DNA of 64,000 bases. It comes from Pseudomonas fluorescens. Lineage in GTDB: Bacteria > Pseudomonadota > Gammaproteobacteria > Pseudomonadales > Pseudomonadaceae. Both the position numbers and the translations under genes were made by a program. The DNA is taken from contig NZ_CP078138.1 of assembly GCF_019212185.1 (NCBI RefSeq), forward strand, positions 1,284,501-1,348,500, written 5' to 3'. The notes beneath the pieces were generated by a model. That model ran no database searches, was not told the origin of the DNA, and was given only the letters and a program-made list of their open reading frames with translations. Positions 35,141-44,655 of the stretch are shown one piece after another (position 1 is the first letter of the stretch; each line of letters begins with the position of its first letter).

Positions 35141-36247
35141 ATGAGTCTGCTGCTTGAACCCTATACCCTTCGTCAATTGACCCTGCTCAATCGCATTGCC
35201 GTGTCACCGATGTGTCAGTACTCCAGCGTCGATGGACTGGCCAATGACTGGCACCTCGTACACCTTGGCAGCCGCGCCGTGGGCGGGGCCGGCCTGATCT
35301 TTACTGAAGCCACGGCCGTCACCGCCGATGGCCGTATCACCGCACAGGACTTGGGTCTGTGGAACGACGAGCAGATCGAACCGCTGCAACGCATTACCCG
35401 CTTTATCACCGCCCAAGGGGCGGTCGCCGGGATTCAACTGGCCCACGCCGGGCGCAAGGCCAGTACTCATCGACCATGGCTGGGCTTGCATGGCAGCGTC
35501 AAACCGGCGGATGGCGGCTGGACCCCGGTCGGCCCTTCACCGATTGCCTTCGACCCGCAGCACACCCAGCCCACACAGCTCGACGAGGCGCAAATCAGCG
35601 AGGTGATTCAGGCGTTTGTCGCGGCCGCCAAACGCGCCCTGGTCGCCGGTTTCAAGGTGGTCGAGGTGCATGCTGCTCACGGCTATCTGCTGCATCAGTT
35701 TCTCTCGCCCCTGAGTAACCAGCGGCGGGACCAGTACGGTGGCTCGTTCGAAAATCGCATTCGCCTGGTGCTGCAAGTGACCGAAGCGGTACGTGCAGTG
35801 TGGCCCGAAGAGTTACCGCTGTTCGTGCGAGTGTCGGCGACCGACTGGGTCGAGGATGGCTGGAACCCGGATGAAACCGTCGAGCTGGCACGGCGCCTGA
35901 AAGCCCTGGGGGTCGATCTGATCGATGTGTCGTCGGGTGGTACTGCGGCGAATGCCGAGATCCCCACCGGCCCGGGCTACCAGACCCGGTTTGCCGAGCG
36001 GGTGCGCAAGGAGTCGGGGATTGCCACCGGCACTGTGGGATTGATTACCGAGCCGGCACAGGCCGAGCATATCCTTCGCACCTGCCAGGCCGATATCATT
36101 CTGCTTGCGCGGGAACTGCTGCGCGACCCGTATTGGCCGCTGCATGCCGACGATGACCTGGGAGGCCGCAAGGCCGTCTGGCCATCGCAATACCAACGGG
36201 CGACGCACCGCGATCAGCCGATCCATGAGTCTGATCTGCGCGACTGA
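35141..36247 (+). CDS. Old Yellow Enzyme family ene-reductase, XenA/YqjM-like
   Basis: This 368-residue FMN-dependent oxidoreductase is of the thermophilic-like OYE class. It has Cys25 in SPMCQYSSVDG, the redox-tuning cysteine of XenA and YqjM, and the GIQLAHAGRKAS block. The substrate-binding histidines lie near VEVHAAHGYLLHQFLSP. Such enzymes reduce activated C=C bonds and some nitro compounds with NAD(P)H; the physiological substrate is unknown. GAGGTG precedes the ATG. About 210 bases upstream contain no gene. It converges on opgD across a perfect palindrome. Confidence 0.9.
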   Translation: MSLLLEPYTLRQLTLLNRIAVSPMCQYSSVDGLANDWHLVHLGSRAVGGAGLIFTEATAVTADGRITAQDLGLWNDEQIEPLQRITRFITAQGAVAGIQLAHAGRKASTHRPWLGLHGSVKPADGGWTPVGPSPIAFDPQHTQPTQLDEAQISEVIQAFVAAAKRALVAGFKVVEVHAAHGYLLHQFLSPLSNQRRDQYGGSFENRIRLVLQVTEAVRAVWPEELPLFVRVSATDWVEDGWNPDETVELARRLKALGVDLIDVSSGGTAANAEIPTGPGYQTRFAERVRKESGIATGTVGLITEPAQAEHILRTCQADIILLARELLRDPYWPLHADDDLGGRKAVWPSQYQRATHRDQPIHESDLRD

Positions 36248-36255
36248 TGCGGCGA

Positions 36256-36286
36256 GCGGGCCGGTTCCCCACAGGAACCGGCCCGC
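36256..36286. terminator. Perfect 13-bp palindrome between the OYE gene and opgD
   Basis: GCGGGCCGGTTCC and GGAACCGGCCCGC form a perfect stem around CCACA, in a 44-base gap between convergent stops. There is no T-run, so it may act as a bidirectional mRNA end or pause. Confidence 0.65.
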
Positions 36287-36291
36287 AAGGT

Positions 36292-37926
36292 TCAGGCCTT
36301 CGGCCAGTCGGGGTAGGTGCGCTGGTCAGGCGCAGGAGGGAAGTACTGGTACAGCCAGGTTTCGCTCAACGTGCGGTCATGGGTGCGAATGAACAGGCGC
36401 AGTTCCACCGGCTCGACGCTGTCATTGGTCGGGAACCAGTCGAAGGTAATTCGATAACCCTTGATGTCATCCAGCAGCAGCACGTTGAAATCCTTGACCT
36501 CACCGTTCGACGCGGTGACCACCGGCTCGATCCCGGTGCCCGCCGGCAGGCGATCCAGTCCGCCGCCATTGAAATCGACCGCAAAACGCCGCGCCCAGAC
36601 TTTCGGATAGTGCTCGCCCGGTGCCCAACCTTCCGTGAAACCGCCCATGCCCGAGCGCGTGGCGTTGACCCGTGCCAGCGGTGTGCCCACCGGCGGCAGG
36701 GCGCTCCAGTAGAGCTTGTAGCCATAGTTCAGCGAATCGCCGGCAGCCACTGGTTTCTTCGGGGTCCAGAAGGCGACGATGTTATCCAGGGTTTCGCCGG
36801 TGGTCGGGATCTCCAGCAGATCGATCGAGCCTTCGCCCCAAGCCGTGGTCGGCTCAACCCATAGGCTCGGACGCTTGCTGTACCAGTCGACGGTGTCCTG
36901 ATAACTGGCGAATTCATGGTCGGTCTGCACCAGACCGAAGCCCTTCGGGTCCTTGTCGGCGAACGCGTTGAATTGTAGGGTCGCCGGGTTGTTCAGCGGA
37001 CGGCAGATCCACTCGCCATTGCCGCGCCACATGGCGAGCCGGTCCGAATCGTGGATCTGCGGGTGGATGGTGTCGCACATACGCCGTTCGTGGGTGCCGC
37101 AACTGAACATGCTGGTCATCGGCGCGATGCCCAGTTGCTCGATGGCGGTGCGTGCATTGACGTGCGCGTCAACCGCCATCACCACCTGCGTGGCCTGGCA
37201 ATCGATGTCGAAACGGTAGGCACCGGTGGCGCTCGGTGAGTCGAGCAGGGCATAGACCACGAAGCGGGTGCTGTCCTTGTCCGGGGTTTCGAACCAGAAC
37301 TTGGTGAAATCGGGAAACTCTTCGCGTTTTTTTCCGTAGGTGTCGATGGCCAGGCCGCGAGCCGACAAGCCGTACTGGCCGGTGTTGTCCACCGCGCGGA
37401 AGTAGCTGGCGCCGAGGAACGACACCACATCGTGCTTATCCAGCTCCGGCGCCTTGAACAGCTTGAACCCGGCAAAACCCAGGTCGCCCTTGAGCTGGCC
37501 GGTGTCGACGCTGGAGCGCTCATAGTTGAACAGTGACGGGCGGAAGTGCACCTCCCGCGCCTGGCGGGTCTTGGGGTCGACGCTGTACATGCGTACCGGC
37601 TGCTTGAAGCCCATGCCGACGTGGAAGAACTGCACGTCCAACTGGCCGTTCAGTTCATTCCACAGCGAATGGTCGGCATCGTATTGAATGGCGTTGAAAT
37701 TCTGCGGGGTCATGCTGGCCAGCGTCGGCGGCAGCACTTGCTTGGTATCGACGTAGCGGTTACTGGCCAATTGTTTGGCCTGAATCTTCAGCGCTTCGAA
37801 GTCGAAGGCCTGGGCCTCGCCATCGGCCGTCCCGGCCCAGGCACGTGTCGCCAACAGTCCAGTGGCCGAGAGGCCGGTGTAGGCAGCGATGGCCATGGAG
37901 GCCTTGAGCAAATTCCTGCGGTGCAT
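36292..37926 (-). CDS. opgD: Osmoregulated periplasmic glucan biosynthesis protein D
   Basis: This 544-residue periplasmic protein works on the backbone of osmoregulated periplasmic glucans, together with OpgG/OpgH-type proteins. It starts with a Tat signal (HRRNLLKAS and a hydrophobic stretch ending ATRAWAG). The MdoG-family core has [46 protein letters not shown] and the C-terminal Ig-like region. The ATG at 37926 starts the Tat signal, with AGG eight bases upstream; a longer frame to 38010 lacks support. It forms its own unit. Confidence 0.93.
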   Translation of the reverse strand: MHRRNLLKASMAIAAYTGLSATGLLATRAWAGTADGEAQAFDFEALKIQAKQLASNRYVDTKQVLPPTLASMTPQNFNAIQYDADHSLWNELNGQLDVQFFHVGMGFKQPVRMYSVDPKTRQAREVHFRPSLFNYERSSVDTGQLKGDLGFAGFKLFKAPELDKHDVVSFLGASYFRAVDNTGQYGLSARGLAIDTYGKKREEFPDFTKFWFETPDKDSTRFVVYALLDSPSATGAYRFDIDCQATQVVMAVDAHVNARTAIEQLGIAPMTSMFSCGTHERRMCDTIHPQIHDSDRLAMWRGNGEWICRPLNNPATLQFNAFADKDPKGFGLVQTDHEFASYQDTVDWYSKRPSLWVEPTTAWGEGSIDLLEIPTTGETLDNIVAFWTPKKPVAAGDSLNYGYKLYWSALPPVGTPLARVNATRSGMGGFTEGWAPGEHYPKVWARRFAVDFNGGGLDRLPAGTGIEPVVTASNGEVKDFNVLLLDDIKGYRITFDWFPTNDSVEPVELRLFIRTHDRTLSETWLYQYFPPAPDQRTYPDWPKA

Positions 37927-38110
37927 AGGACAACCTGTCTTGGACAATCCCGCGGCGTTCCTGGCTGCGTTACGGATCAGAGATGGAGGTTCGGACAAGC
38001 CTTCGACCAAACCCGTGGAAGTTTAAACAGATGCCCGATTAGTTAAAGGGTTCGAAATAACTCGCAAAATGATTGGGTTGCGCTTTTTGAAAACTACGGC
38101 TGTCCCTGTA

Positions 38111-38216
38111 TGAGCGAGCCGGCTCCGGGCGGCGCTCCGACAAAAAACGTCAACGATGACGCGGATTGCCTGATTGCAAGCGGTGCCTACAGATTTTTCG
38201 CGAGCAGGCTCGCTCC
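38111..38216. repeat. REP-like elements upstream of the 61-aa gene
   Basis: TTCGCGAGCAGGCTCGCTCC at 38197-38216 is the same core found at 14180 and 43797. A diverged inverted partner, GAGCGAGCCGGCTCCG, lies near 38112. Confidence 0.7.
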
Positions 38217-38253
38217 AAGGTTCGATTTCCTACAGTCTTTTATGAAGGCCCCA

Positions 38254-38379
38254 ATGACCGATATGGCGTTTTAAATAGGCGTTTTTATTTATTTGACTAA
38301 TTACTCTAAAAATCCTTCCCGAAGCATTTTTTCTCCCTATTCTTAGGCTCATGACCGATATGGCAGTCGGCGTTTTTAT
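38254..38379 (+). repeat. Imperfect direct repeat ATGACCGATATGGC ... GGCGTTTTTAT
   Basis: Copy 1 has ATGACCGATATGGC at 38254-38267 and GGCGTTTTTAT at 38278-38288. Copy 2 has them at 38351-38364 and 38369-38379. The copies lie 97 bases apart and differ by a six-base change in internal spacing. The second copy ends just before the ribosome site of the small gene, so the repeat is probably regulatory or the mark of a local duplication. Confidence 0.6.
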
Positions 38380-38402
38380 CCAGATTCAGAAGGAAAGCCT
38401 CC

Positions 38403-38588
38403 ATGGCAAAAGCGCAAGGCATTATCGAGTGGCTGGGGATGTTCCTGGGTGTGAGCGGTGCGTGCGGTGCACGTCGGCTCAGCAATGAGGAGAGAAGGCT
38501 GGTGGAGCATTACCGAGAGTTGTCCGAGAGTGACCGGATTGCCATGCGCTATCTGGTGGACGCGATGCGCAGCATTTCGCGATTTTGA
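38403..38588 (+). CDS. 61-residue hypothetical protein
   Basis: This short gene has a good ribosome site (AAGGA, eight bases before the ATG). It encodes an N-terminal hydrophobic patch (IIEWLGMFLGVSGACG) followed by a charged helical tail, SNEERRLVEHYRELSESDRIA, and then MRYLVDAMRSI. The tail resembles the helix seen after the DNA-binding part of XRE-type regulators, but no helix-turn-helix is present. I do not know its function. Codon use looks normal for the region. It is followed by the convergent spdH gene. Confidence 0.6.
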   Translation: MAKAQGIIEWLGMFLGVSGACGARRLSNEERRLVEHYRELSESDRIAMRYLVDAMRSISRF

Positions 38589-38649
38589 AGACACTTCCGA
38601 ATCCTGCCTCGCCGATATTCGCGGCGAGGCAGAGACTAAACCGCCCTGA

Positions 38650-40512
38650 TTAGCCGATTTCTCCTACCGCACGATGCGCTTCATCAATGGCTGCATGGGC
38701 ATAGGCACTCCAGGCAGCGTCGGAGTTGGCAATGCTGACTTTGCCGACCGGCTGACGCGCCAGTTCCATCAGTTTCTCGCTCTCATCGGCATCGTCGTAC
38801 AGGCTATTGGAGAAGTACGCATAGCCATGTGACCAGCGGTTGACGGTGATTTCGAGAATATCGGCCTCATGGTTGAATCCGCCCGGGCCGAGCATGCGTT
38901 GCAACTGATCGCGCAGTTGTGCCTCAAGTGCCTCGAAGGTCTGACCATACAGTCGACCACGGCCGGCGCGTGCCTGGTCGCGGGCGTTCATGCCGCTATT
39001 GGGGCTGGTGGGCACATAGACCATATGCAGGCCAATCGGCTGTGTTGGGTCTTTCGGATGCTCGTAGCCACCCATGCTGACCGGGTAATCGAGCTTGATC
39101 CGGCTGTAGGGTTGGGTGGCGGCATAGATTTCGTGGACCCCCAGTTTCTGGAACGACTGCCAGTTGCGGATCACCACCTTGGTGTACACCAGCGGGAATT
39201 TCACGTTCTGGCTCAGGGCGTGGGCCTGCTCCTTCGACAGGTCGCGCAACAGGTATGGAATCATCATGTTGTAGCAGGCCATGATGCAGTGCTTGCCACG
39301 CACCTGGCTCAATTTTCCGCCACGGCTGTAGCCGACATTCACCCCATTGCCGACGTTGCGCACACTGACTGCGGTGCTGTTGAGGCGAATGCGTACCGGG
39401 GTTTTCGCTTGGTCGAGTTTGGCGTAGTCGAATGGCGCGAGGACGATGTCATCCATGGTGTGACCAGGGGCAACGGCCGGGATCAGACTGCGCACCAGCA
39501 GGCGCGCTAGCGAAGCGTTTCCGTCGGGGAAGTGGTAGATGTAGGGCTCTTCCATTTCCGCCAGGGCTTCCTCGCTGATCGGCTCCAGATTCATCGCACT
39601 GAAACCGGGGAAGCCGACGTTGTAGGCGTCGTACGCGGCCACGGCGTCGATGCTCAGGGCCATGAAGTCGTTGGTGCGGCTTTGGAAATACTTCACCGCC
39701 TGTTCCGACAGACCGACATCCTTGAGCAGGAAATCGCGGTAGCTGGTGGTCTCCAGATGCGCCGTTTTTTCCTCGGTGGATTTGCCGGCAAGGTAATCCT
39801 TCGGTGCGCTGTGCAGGGCAATCAACGCATCACGGTCGGACTTCGGCAACGGGAAGTCGTTGATGAAGGCCTCGATGCTGCGGGCATGCAGTTGGTCCGG
39901 CGCGATGTCGTCGGCCACCATCGGCGTCGGGTCGCCGGTGACCAGTTTGTCTTCGCCAAAGTTTTCCTTGTCGAAGAACACCGCGCGCGACAAGCCCAGG
40001 CCCGGATAGAACTGGCGGTCGAAGGCGGTTTCAAAGCGCTTGATATCGACCCCGAGTTTTTTCAGCAGGCCATTCACCTCTTTGCTGTAGAGGTGGTTGG
40101 GCGACTGAAAGGCCTCACTGCCGCCGTAGCCGAGGATCATCCGGCCACCGGCGGAGAATTCATTGCGCTTGGCGTGACCGCCGAAGTCATCGTGGTTTTC
40201 CAGAATCAGGATCCGCGCTTTCGGATGTTTCTCACGGTAGAACCAGGCGGCGGATAACCCGCTCAAACCACCGCCAACCACCACTAGGTCATAGTCCTCG
40301 CTGATTGGCAGGGCATCGGTGTCGAAGACTTTTTTCTCCCAGCCCATCTGATGCGCCAACTCGAACGAGCCGACATGGCTGCCGCGCAAACCGGTGAGGG
40401 CCGGCGGGTAATAACGTCCATCCGGTGCAGCCTGGAGAATCTGCAGCGGGGTCATGCCGGCGGCGATGGTGACTGCGACACCGTTGAGGAAGTCGCGGCG
40501 GGTGATATCCAT
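38650..40512 (-). CDS. spdH: Spermidine dehydrogenase-like flavoprotein, Tat-exported
   Basis: This 620-residue protein begins with a Tat signal (DITRRDFLNGVAVTIAAG) and has an FAD-binding Rossmann motif in YDLVVVGGGLSGLSAAWF (about residues 74-91), with ENHDDFGGHAKRN after it. Length, Tat signal and overall make-up match, as I recall, P. aeruginosa SpdH, a flavohaem enzyme that cleaves spermidine to an aminoaldehyde and a diamine. No CxxCH haem c motif is present, in line with haem b. The ATG at 40512, with AAGGA six bases upstream, is preferred over TTG at 40518. It is the last gene of the polyamine module and lies 60 bases after the permease. Confidence 0.82.
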   Translation of the reverse strand: MDITRRDFLNGVAVTIAAGMTPLQILQAAPDGRYYPPALTGLRGSHVGSFELAHQMGWEKKVFDTDALPISEDYDLVVVGGGLSGLSAAWFYREKHPKARILILENHDDFGGHAKRNEFSAGGRMILGYGGSEAFQSPNHLYSKEVNGLLKKLGVDIKRFETAFDRQFYPGLGLSRAVFFDKENFGEDKLVTGDPTPMVADDIAPDQLHARSIEAFINDFPLPKSDRDALIALHSAPKDYLAGKSTEEKTAHLETTSYRDFLLKDVGLSEQAVKYFQSRTNDFMALSIDAVAAYDAYNVGFPGFSAMNLEPISEEALAEMEEPYIYHFPDGNASLARLLVRSLIPAVAPGHTMDDIVLAPFDYAKLDQAKTPVRIRLNSTAVSVRNVGNGVNVGYSRGGKLSQVRGKHCIMACYNMMIPYLLRDLSKEQAHALSQNVKFPLVYTKVVIRNWQSFQKLGVHEIYAATQPYSRIKLDYPVSMGGYEHPKDPTQPIGLHMVYVPTSPNSGMNARDQARAGRGRLYGQTFEALEAQLRDQLQRMLGPGGFNHEADILEITVNRWSHGYAYFSNSLYDDADESEKLMELARQPVGKVSIANSDAAWSAYAHAAIDEAHRAVGEIG

Positions 40513-40572
40513 GTTCAATCCTTGTTGGTTTTTTGTCGCCCTGACCCGTGTTCACCGGCCAGGGCGTTGTCG

Positions 40573-42057
40573 TTACCGGCTGACTTTCCAGGCATCCCCG
40601 GAAGGTGCGGTGCCGTGGTCGTACGGCTTGCCGAGCCACATGTAGAGCAGGCCCAGGCCAATCACGATGGCGGTGCTCAACACCATTGCGTAGTTGATGA
40701 ACCACGGCGCATCCGGCGTGCGTGGCCATGCCATGTTGACGATCGCCCCGACGCCATAGACCAGCGCGCCGATGTTCACCGGCAGGCCCCAGGCTCCCAG
40801 GGTGAATTTACCGCTGGGCTTCCAGCCGCGCGCACGGGCGTAGAGTGCCGCGAGGACAATCATCTGGAAGGCCAGGTAGATGCCAATGGCGGCGAAGCTG
40901 ACGATGGTGGCGACGGCATCCTGAAGGAAGAAACCGAGGACAATAATCAGCGCGGGCAGCACGCCTGATACGAACAGCGCCGCGACGGGCACCTGGGTGT
41001 TCGGCGAGATGCGTTTAAGCAGGCTGCTGCCGATGACCATCTCATCACGAGCGTAGGAGTACAGCAGACGACTGGCCGCTGCTTGTAGGCTGATGACGCA
41101 GGAGATGAAGGAAATCATCACCACGCCCATCACCACTTTTGAACCCACCGGGCCGAAAGCGTTGTTGAGGATGGTGGTCACCGGGTCCTTGTCGGTGCCG
41201 TTGATCACTGCCTGCATGTCCGGTACCGCGAGAATCAGCGCCAGGCAAGCGAACATCGCGGCGATGCCGCCGATGTAGATGGTCATGCGCATGGCCACCG
41301 GAATCTTTTTGCTCGGGTTCGGTGTTTCCTCGGCCACGTCACCGCAAGCTTCGAAGCCGTAGTACAGAAACATCCCGGCCAGCGAAGCGGTGAGGAAGGC
41401 CGGCAGGTAGGAGCCATCGACGCTGATGTCGAAGGTGTTGAACAGCACGCTGATGGGTTGGTGACGTTCGAACATCAGCAGGTAAACACCGACGATGACC
41501 GCGCCGATCAGTTCACAGAGAAAACCGAACATGGCAATCCGCGCCAGCACTTTGGTGCCGCTGAGGTTGACCAGGGTGGCGAACAGGGTTAGCACCAGGG
41601 CAATGACGATGTTGGTGTTGTTGTTCGGTTCAAAACCGAGCATTGCTGCCAGGTACGGACCGGCGCCAACGGCCACGGCGGCAATGGTCACGCACAGGGC
41701 GATGGAGTAGATCCAGCCGACCATCCACGCCCAGCGCTTACCCACCAGGCGCCGAGCCCAGGGATAGACGCCGCCGGAGATCGGGAACTGGGAAACCACT
41801 TCACCGAAGATCAGGCACACCAGCAGTTGGCCGCAGCCCACCAGCAAATACGCCCAGAACATCGGCGGCCCGCCAGCGGCCAGGCAAAGGCCGAAGAGGG
41901 TATACACCCCTACGACCGGGGAGAGGTAAGTGAAGCCCAGGGCGAAGTTTTCCCACAGGCTCATGCTGCGGTTGAAGTTCGAGGTGTAGCCCAGTTGGCG
42001 TAGCTGCTCGGCATCGCTGTCGGCGGCGCTTGCAGACATTTCGGGTAGTGCACTCAT
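40573..42057 (-). CDS. APC-superfamily amino acid/polyamine permease
   Basis: This 494-residue inner-membrane protein has about 12 hydrophobic segments. It shows the family start SMSLWENFALGFTYLSPVVG and the GEVVSQFPISGGVYPWARRL region, and resembles GABA and choline/amine permeases. Between patD and spdH it could import GABA, putrescine or a related amine; the substrate is inferred. ATG 42057 follows GGAGC. A BIME-like inverted repeat lies in the 231-base gap before it. Confidence 0.87.
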   Translation of the reverse strand: MSALPEMSASAADSDAEQLRQLGYTSNFNRSMSLWENFALGFTYLSPVVGVYTLFGLCLAAGGPPMFWAYLLVGCGQLLVCLIFGEVVSQFPISGGVYPWARRLVGKRWAWMVGWIYSIALCVTIAAVAVGAGPYLAAMLGFEPNNNTNIVIALVLTLFATLVNLSGTKVLARIAMFGFLCELIGAVIVGVYLLMFERHQPISVLFNTFDISVDGSYLPAFLTASLAGMFLYYGFEACGDVAEETPNPSKKIPVAMRMTIYIGGIAAMFACLALILAVPDMQAVINGTDKDPVTTILNNAFGPVGSKVVMGVVMISFISCVISLQAAASRLLYSYARDEMVIGSSLLKRISPNTQVPVAALFVSGVLPALIIVLGFFLQDAVATIVSFAAIGIYLAFQMIVLAALYARARGWKPSGKFTLGAWGLPVNIGALVYGVGAIVNMAWPRTPDAPWFINYAMVLSTAIVIGLGLLYMWLGKPYDHGTAPSGDAWKVSR

Positions 42058-42214
42058 GGCGTGGTTGCTCCGGAAAATCGGCAGATTTCGGATGGCCGAG
42101 GCCGAGGCGGCGCCTTGGGAGGCGTCGCCTGGATCGGGGGTTATTGTTGTTTTGTGTTGCTAGCCTGGTGGTGCTTGTTGCCGGTTTCTGCCTTGAAACC
42201 GAGGTGACGGCGTT

Positions 42215-42265
42215 CCGACAAGCCAGTTCCTACAGTTCAATCCTTTGTGGGAGCTGGCTTGTCGG
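42215..42265. repeat. REP inverted pair between patD and the APC permease
   Basis: CCGACAAGCCAGTTCCTACA (42215-42234) matches the complement of TGTGGGAGCTGGCTTGTCGG (42246-42265) at 18 of 20 positions, with an 11-base loop. Confidence 0.85.
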
Positions 42266-42288
42266 GTCGCCGCATCGCAGCGAAGCTT

Positions 42289-43713
42289 TTAATGCTTGAA
42301 CATCACATGCCGCACACAGGTGTAGTCTTCCAGCCCATACATGGACATGTCCTTGCCATAGCCGGACAGTTTCTGACCGCCATGGGGCATTTCGCTGACC
42401 AGCATGAAGTGGGTGTTGACCCAGGTGCAGCCGTATTGCAAGCGAGCGGCGAGGCGGTTGGCGCGGCCGACGTCGGCGGTCCACACCGAGGAGGCGAGGC
42501 CGTAGTCCGAATCGTTGGCCCAGCCCAGGACTTGCGCTTCGTCGTTGAAGCGGGTTACCGAGACCACCGGGCCGAACACTTCGCGACGAACAATTTCGTC
42601 ATCCTGTTGGGCATCGGCGAGCACGGTTGGCTCGAAGAAGAAACCATTGCCTTCGACGGTTTTGCCGCCCGTGACCAGGCGGATGTGCGGTTGCGCCACG
42701 GCGCGTTCGACGAAGCCGGCGACGCGGTCGCGGTGCTGGGCGGTGATCAGCGGGCCGAGCTCGGTGCTCGGATCATCCTGCAGGCCGTACTTGATGCTGG
42801 CGACCGCCGCACCGAGCTTCTCGACGAACTTGTCGTAGATGCCGTCCTGAGCGTAGATGCGGCAGGCGGCGGTGCAGTCCTGGCCGGCGTTGTAGAAACC
42901 GAAGGTACGAATGCCTTCGACCGCAGCGTCGATGTCGGCGTCGTCGAAGATGATGACTGGCGCCTTGCCGCCCAGTTCCATGTGCATGCGCTTAACACTG
43001 TCGGCGGTGCTGGAAATGATGTTCGAGCCGGTGGCAATCGAACCGGTCAGCGACACCATGCGCACTTTCGGGTGAGTCACCAGCGGGCTGCCGACGGTTG
43101 GCCCGCGACCGAATACCAGGTTGAGTACGCCGGCCGGGAAAATCTCCGATGCCAATTCGGCGAGGCGCAGGGCGGTCAGTGGGGTTTGCTCCGAGGGCTT
43201 GAGCACCACGGTATTACCGGCGGCCAGGGCCGGGGCAATTTTCCAGGCGACCATCATCAGCGGGTAGTTCCACGGCGCGATGGAAGCGATCACCCCCACC
43301 GGGTCGCGGCGGATCATCGAGGTATGCCCCGGCAGGTACTCGCCGCCGGCCATGCCGCTCATGCAACGGCTGGCGCCGGCGAAGAAGCGAAACACATCGG
43401 CAATCGCCGGAATCTCGTCATTCAGCGCTGCACTCAGAGGCTTACCGCAGTTGTCCGATTCCAGCTTGGCCAGCTCTTCGGCGTTGGCTTCGATGGCGTC
43501 TGCGAGTTTCAGCAGGAGCAGCGAGCGATCCTTGGGCGGGGTCTGTGACCAGTTGTCGAACGCCGCATCGGCGGCACGCACGGCGGCGTCGACCTGGGCT
43601 TCGCTGGCTTCATTGATTTCCACCAGGACACGGCCCAGGGCGGGGTTGAACACCGGTTGGACGGCGCCTTCACCGGCGACCAGTTGGCCGTTGATCAGCA
43701 GTTTGGTTTGCAT
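42289..43713 (-). CDS. patD: Gamma-aminobutyraldehyde dehydrogenase
   Basis: This 474-residue NAD-dependent aldehyde dehydrogenase oxidises 4-aminobutyraldehyde, made from putrescine or spermidine, to GABA. It starts [16 protein letters not shown] like E. coli PatD (YdcW). It has the catalytic Cys280 in [17 protein letters not shown] and the base Glu246 in HMELGGKAP. It follows ydcV, as in the E. coli ydcSTUV-patD operon, but a REP palindrome separates them by 132 bases. A paralogue with the same active-site block lies upstream at 48119. Confidence 0.9.
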   Translation of the reverse strand: MQTKLLINGQLVAGEGAVQPVFNPALGRVLVEINEASEAQVDAAVRAADAAFDNWSQTPPKDRSLLLLKLADAIEANAEELAKLESDNCGKPLSAALNDEIPAIADVFRFFAGASRCMSGMAGGEYLPGHTSMIRRDPVGVIASIAPWNYPLMMVAWKIAPALAAGNTVVLKPSEQTPLTALRLAELASEIFPAGVLNLVFGRGPTVGSPLVTHPKVRMVSLTGSIATGSNIISSTADSVKRMHMELGGKAPVIIFDDADIDAAVEGIRTFGFYNAGQDCTAACRIYAQDGIYDKFVEKLGAAVASIKYGLQDDPSTELGPLITAQHRDRVAGFVERAVAQPHIRLVTGGKTVEGNGFFFEPTVLADAQQDDEIVRREVFGPVVSVTRFNDEAQVLGWANDSDYGLASSVWTADVGRANRLAARLQYGCTWVNTHFMLVSEMPHGGQKLSGYGKDMSMYGLEDYTCVRHVMFKH

Positions 43714-43747
43714 GGTAGTTGTCCCCTTGCGAGCTGTTCTTGTTTTT

Positions 43748-43821
43748 CTGTGGGAGCGAGCCTGCTCGCGAAAGCGTCCTCAAGGACGCCAAAAGCTTCG
43801 CGAGCAGGCTCGCTCCCACAG
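43748..43821. repeat. Perfect 25-bp REP inverted pair between ydcV and patD
   Basis: The 25 bases from 43748, beginning CTGTGGGAGCGAGCCTGC, are exactly complementary to 43797-43821. The spacer holds a second palindrome, GCGTCC tcaa GGACGC (43774-43789), nested inside. Confidence 0.92.
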
Positions 43822-43845
43822 GGAAAGTTGTTGTCAGTTGCGATG

Positions 43846-44655
43846 TTATTTCCCACCACTCCCCGCCACGCTTTCACCGCCGCGTGTCAGGTAGTAGGCG
43901 CCGAGGATCGGCAGCATGGTCACGAGCATCACCAGCATTGCCACCACGTTGGTCACCGGCACGTCCCGTGGGCGGCTGAGTTGGTTGAGCAGCCACAGTG
44001 GCAAGGTGCGCTCGTGCCCGGCGGTGAAGGTGGTCACGATGATTTCATCGAACGACAGGGCAAACGCCAGCATGCCGCCGGCCAGCAAGGCCGAGCCGAG
44101 GTTCGGCAGGATGATGTAGCGGAAGGTCTGCCAGCCGTCGGCGCCCAGGTCCATCGAGGCTTCGATCAGGCTGTGGGAGGTGCGGCGCAGGCGGGCGATG
44201 ACGTTGTTGTAGACGATCACCACACAGAAGGTCGCGTGACCGACGATGATGGTGAACATGCCCGGCTCGATGCCCAGGGACTTGAAGGTCGCCAGCAAGG
44301 CAATACCGGTGATGATCCCGGGCAGGGCGATCGGCAGGATCAGCATCAGCGAGATGCCTTGCTTGCCGAAGAAATCACGGCGGTACAGCGCGGCCGAGGC
44401 CAGGGTTCCGAGGACCATGGCAATCAGGGTGGCGATGGCGGCGACCTGTGCCGAGAGCTTGATCGCTTCGAGCACGTCCGGTCGCGAGAACGCGACGCTG
44501 AACCACTTCAGGGTGAAGCCCTTGGGCGGAAAGCTGAACGCGGCGTCTTCGGTGTTGAAGGCGTACAGGAAGATGATCAGGATCGGGAAGTGAAGGAACA
44601 CCAACCCGCCCCAGGCTGCGATGCGCAGGCCCAGCGAAGCTTTTTCAGAGTGCAT
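43846..44655 (-). CDS. ydcV: Polyamine-type ABC transporter permease (PotC/YdcV-like)
   Basis: This 269-residue inner-membrane protein has about six hydrophobic segments and the binding-protein-dependent permease loop with [20 protein letters not shown], where it meets the ATPase. It pairs with the YdcU-like permease, whose gene end it overlaps by 11 bases. The E. coli homologue serves a putrescine/polyamine-type importer. The substrate here rests on neighbours and similarity. Confidence 0.88.
   Translation of the reverse strand: MHSEKASLGLRIAAWGGLVFLHFPILIIFLYAFNTEDAAFSFPPKGFTLKWFSVAFSRPDVLEAIKLSAQVAAIATLIAMVLGTLASAALYRRDFFGKQGISLMLILPIALPGIITGIALLATFKSLGIEPGMFTIIVGHATFCVVIVYNNVIARLRRTSHSLIEASMDLGADGWQTFRYIILPNLGSALLAGGMLAFALSFDEIIVTTFTAGHERTLPLWLLNQLSRPRDVPVTNVVAMLVMLVTMLPILGAYYLTRGGESVAGSGGK

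Larger units (their letters stand above)
38011..38402. other. Intergenic region upstream of the 61-aa gene
   Basis: This gene-free stretch between opgD (leftward) and a small rightward gene holds REP-like DNA at 38111-38216 and an unusually AT-rich part at 38265-38345. It also holds two copies of ATGACCGATATGGC, each followed by GGCGTTTTTAT. I see no tRNA or further gene. Confidence 0.7.

Noticed and set aside
38217..38235. GGTTCGATTTCC resembling a tRNA T-loop
   Set aside because: No acceptor, D or anticodon arms can be folded around it. It is the edge of a REP element.
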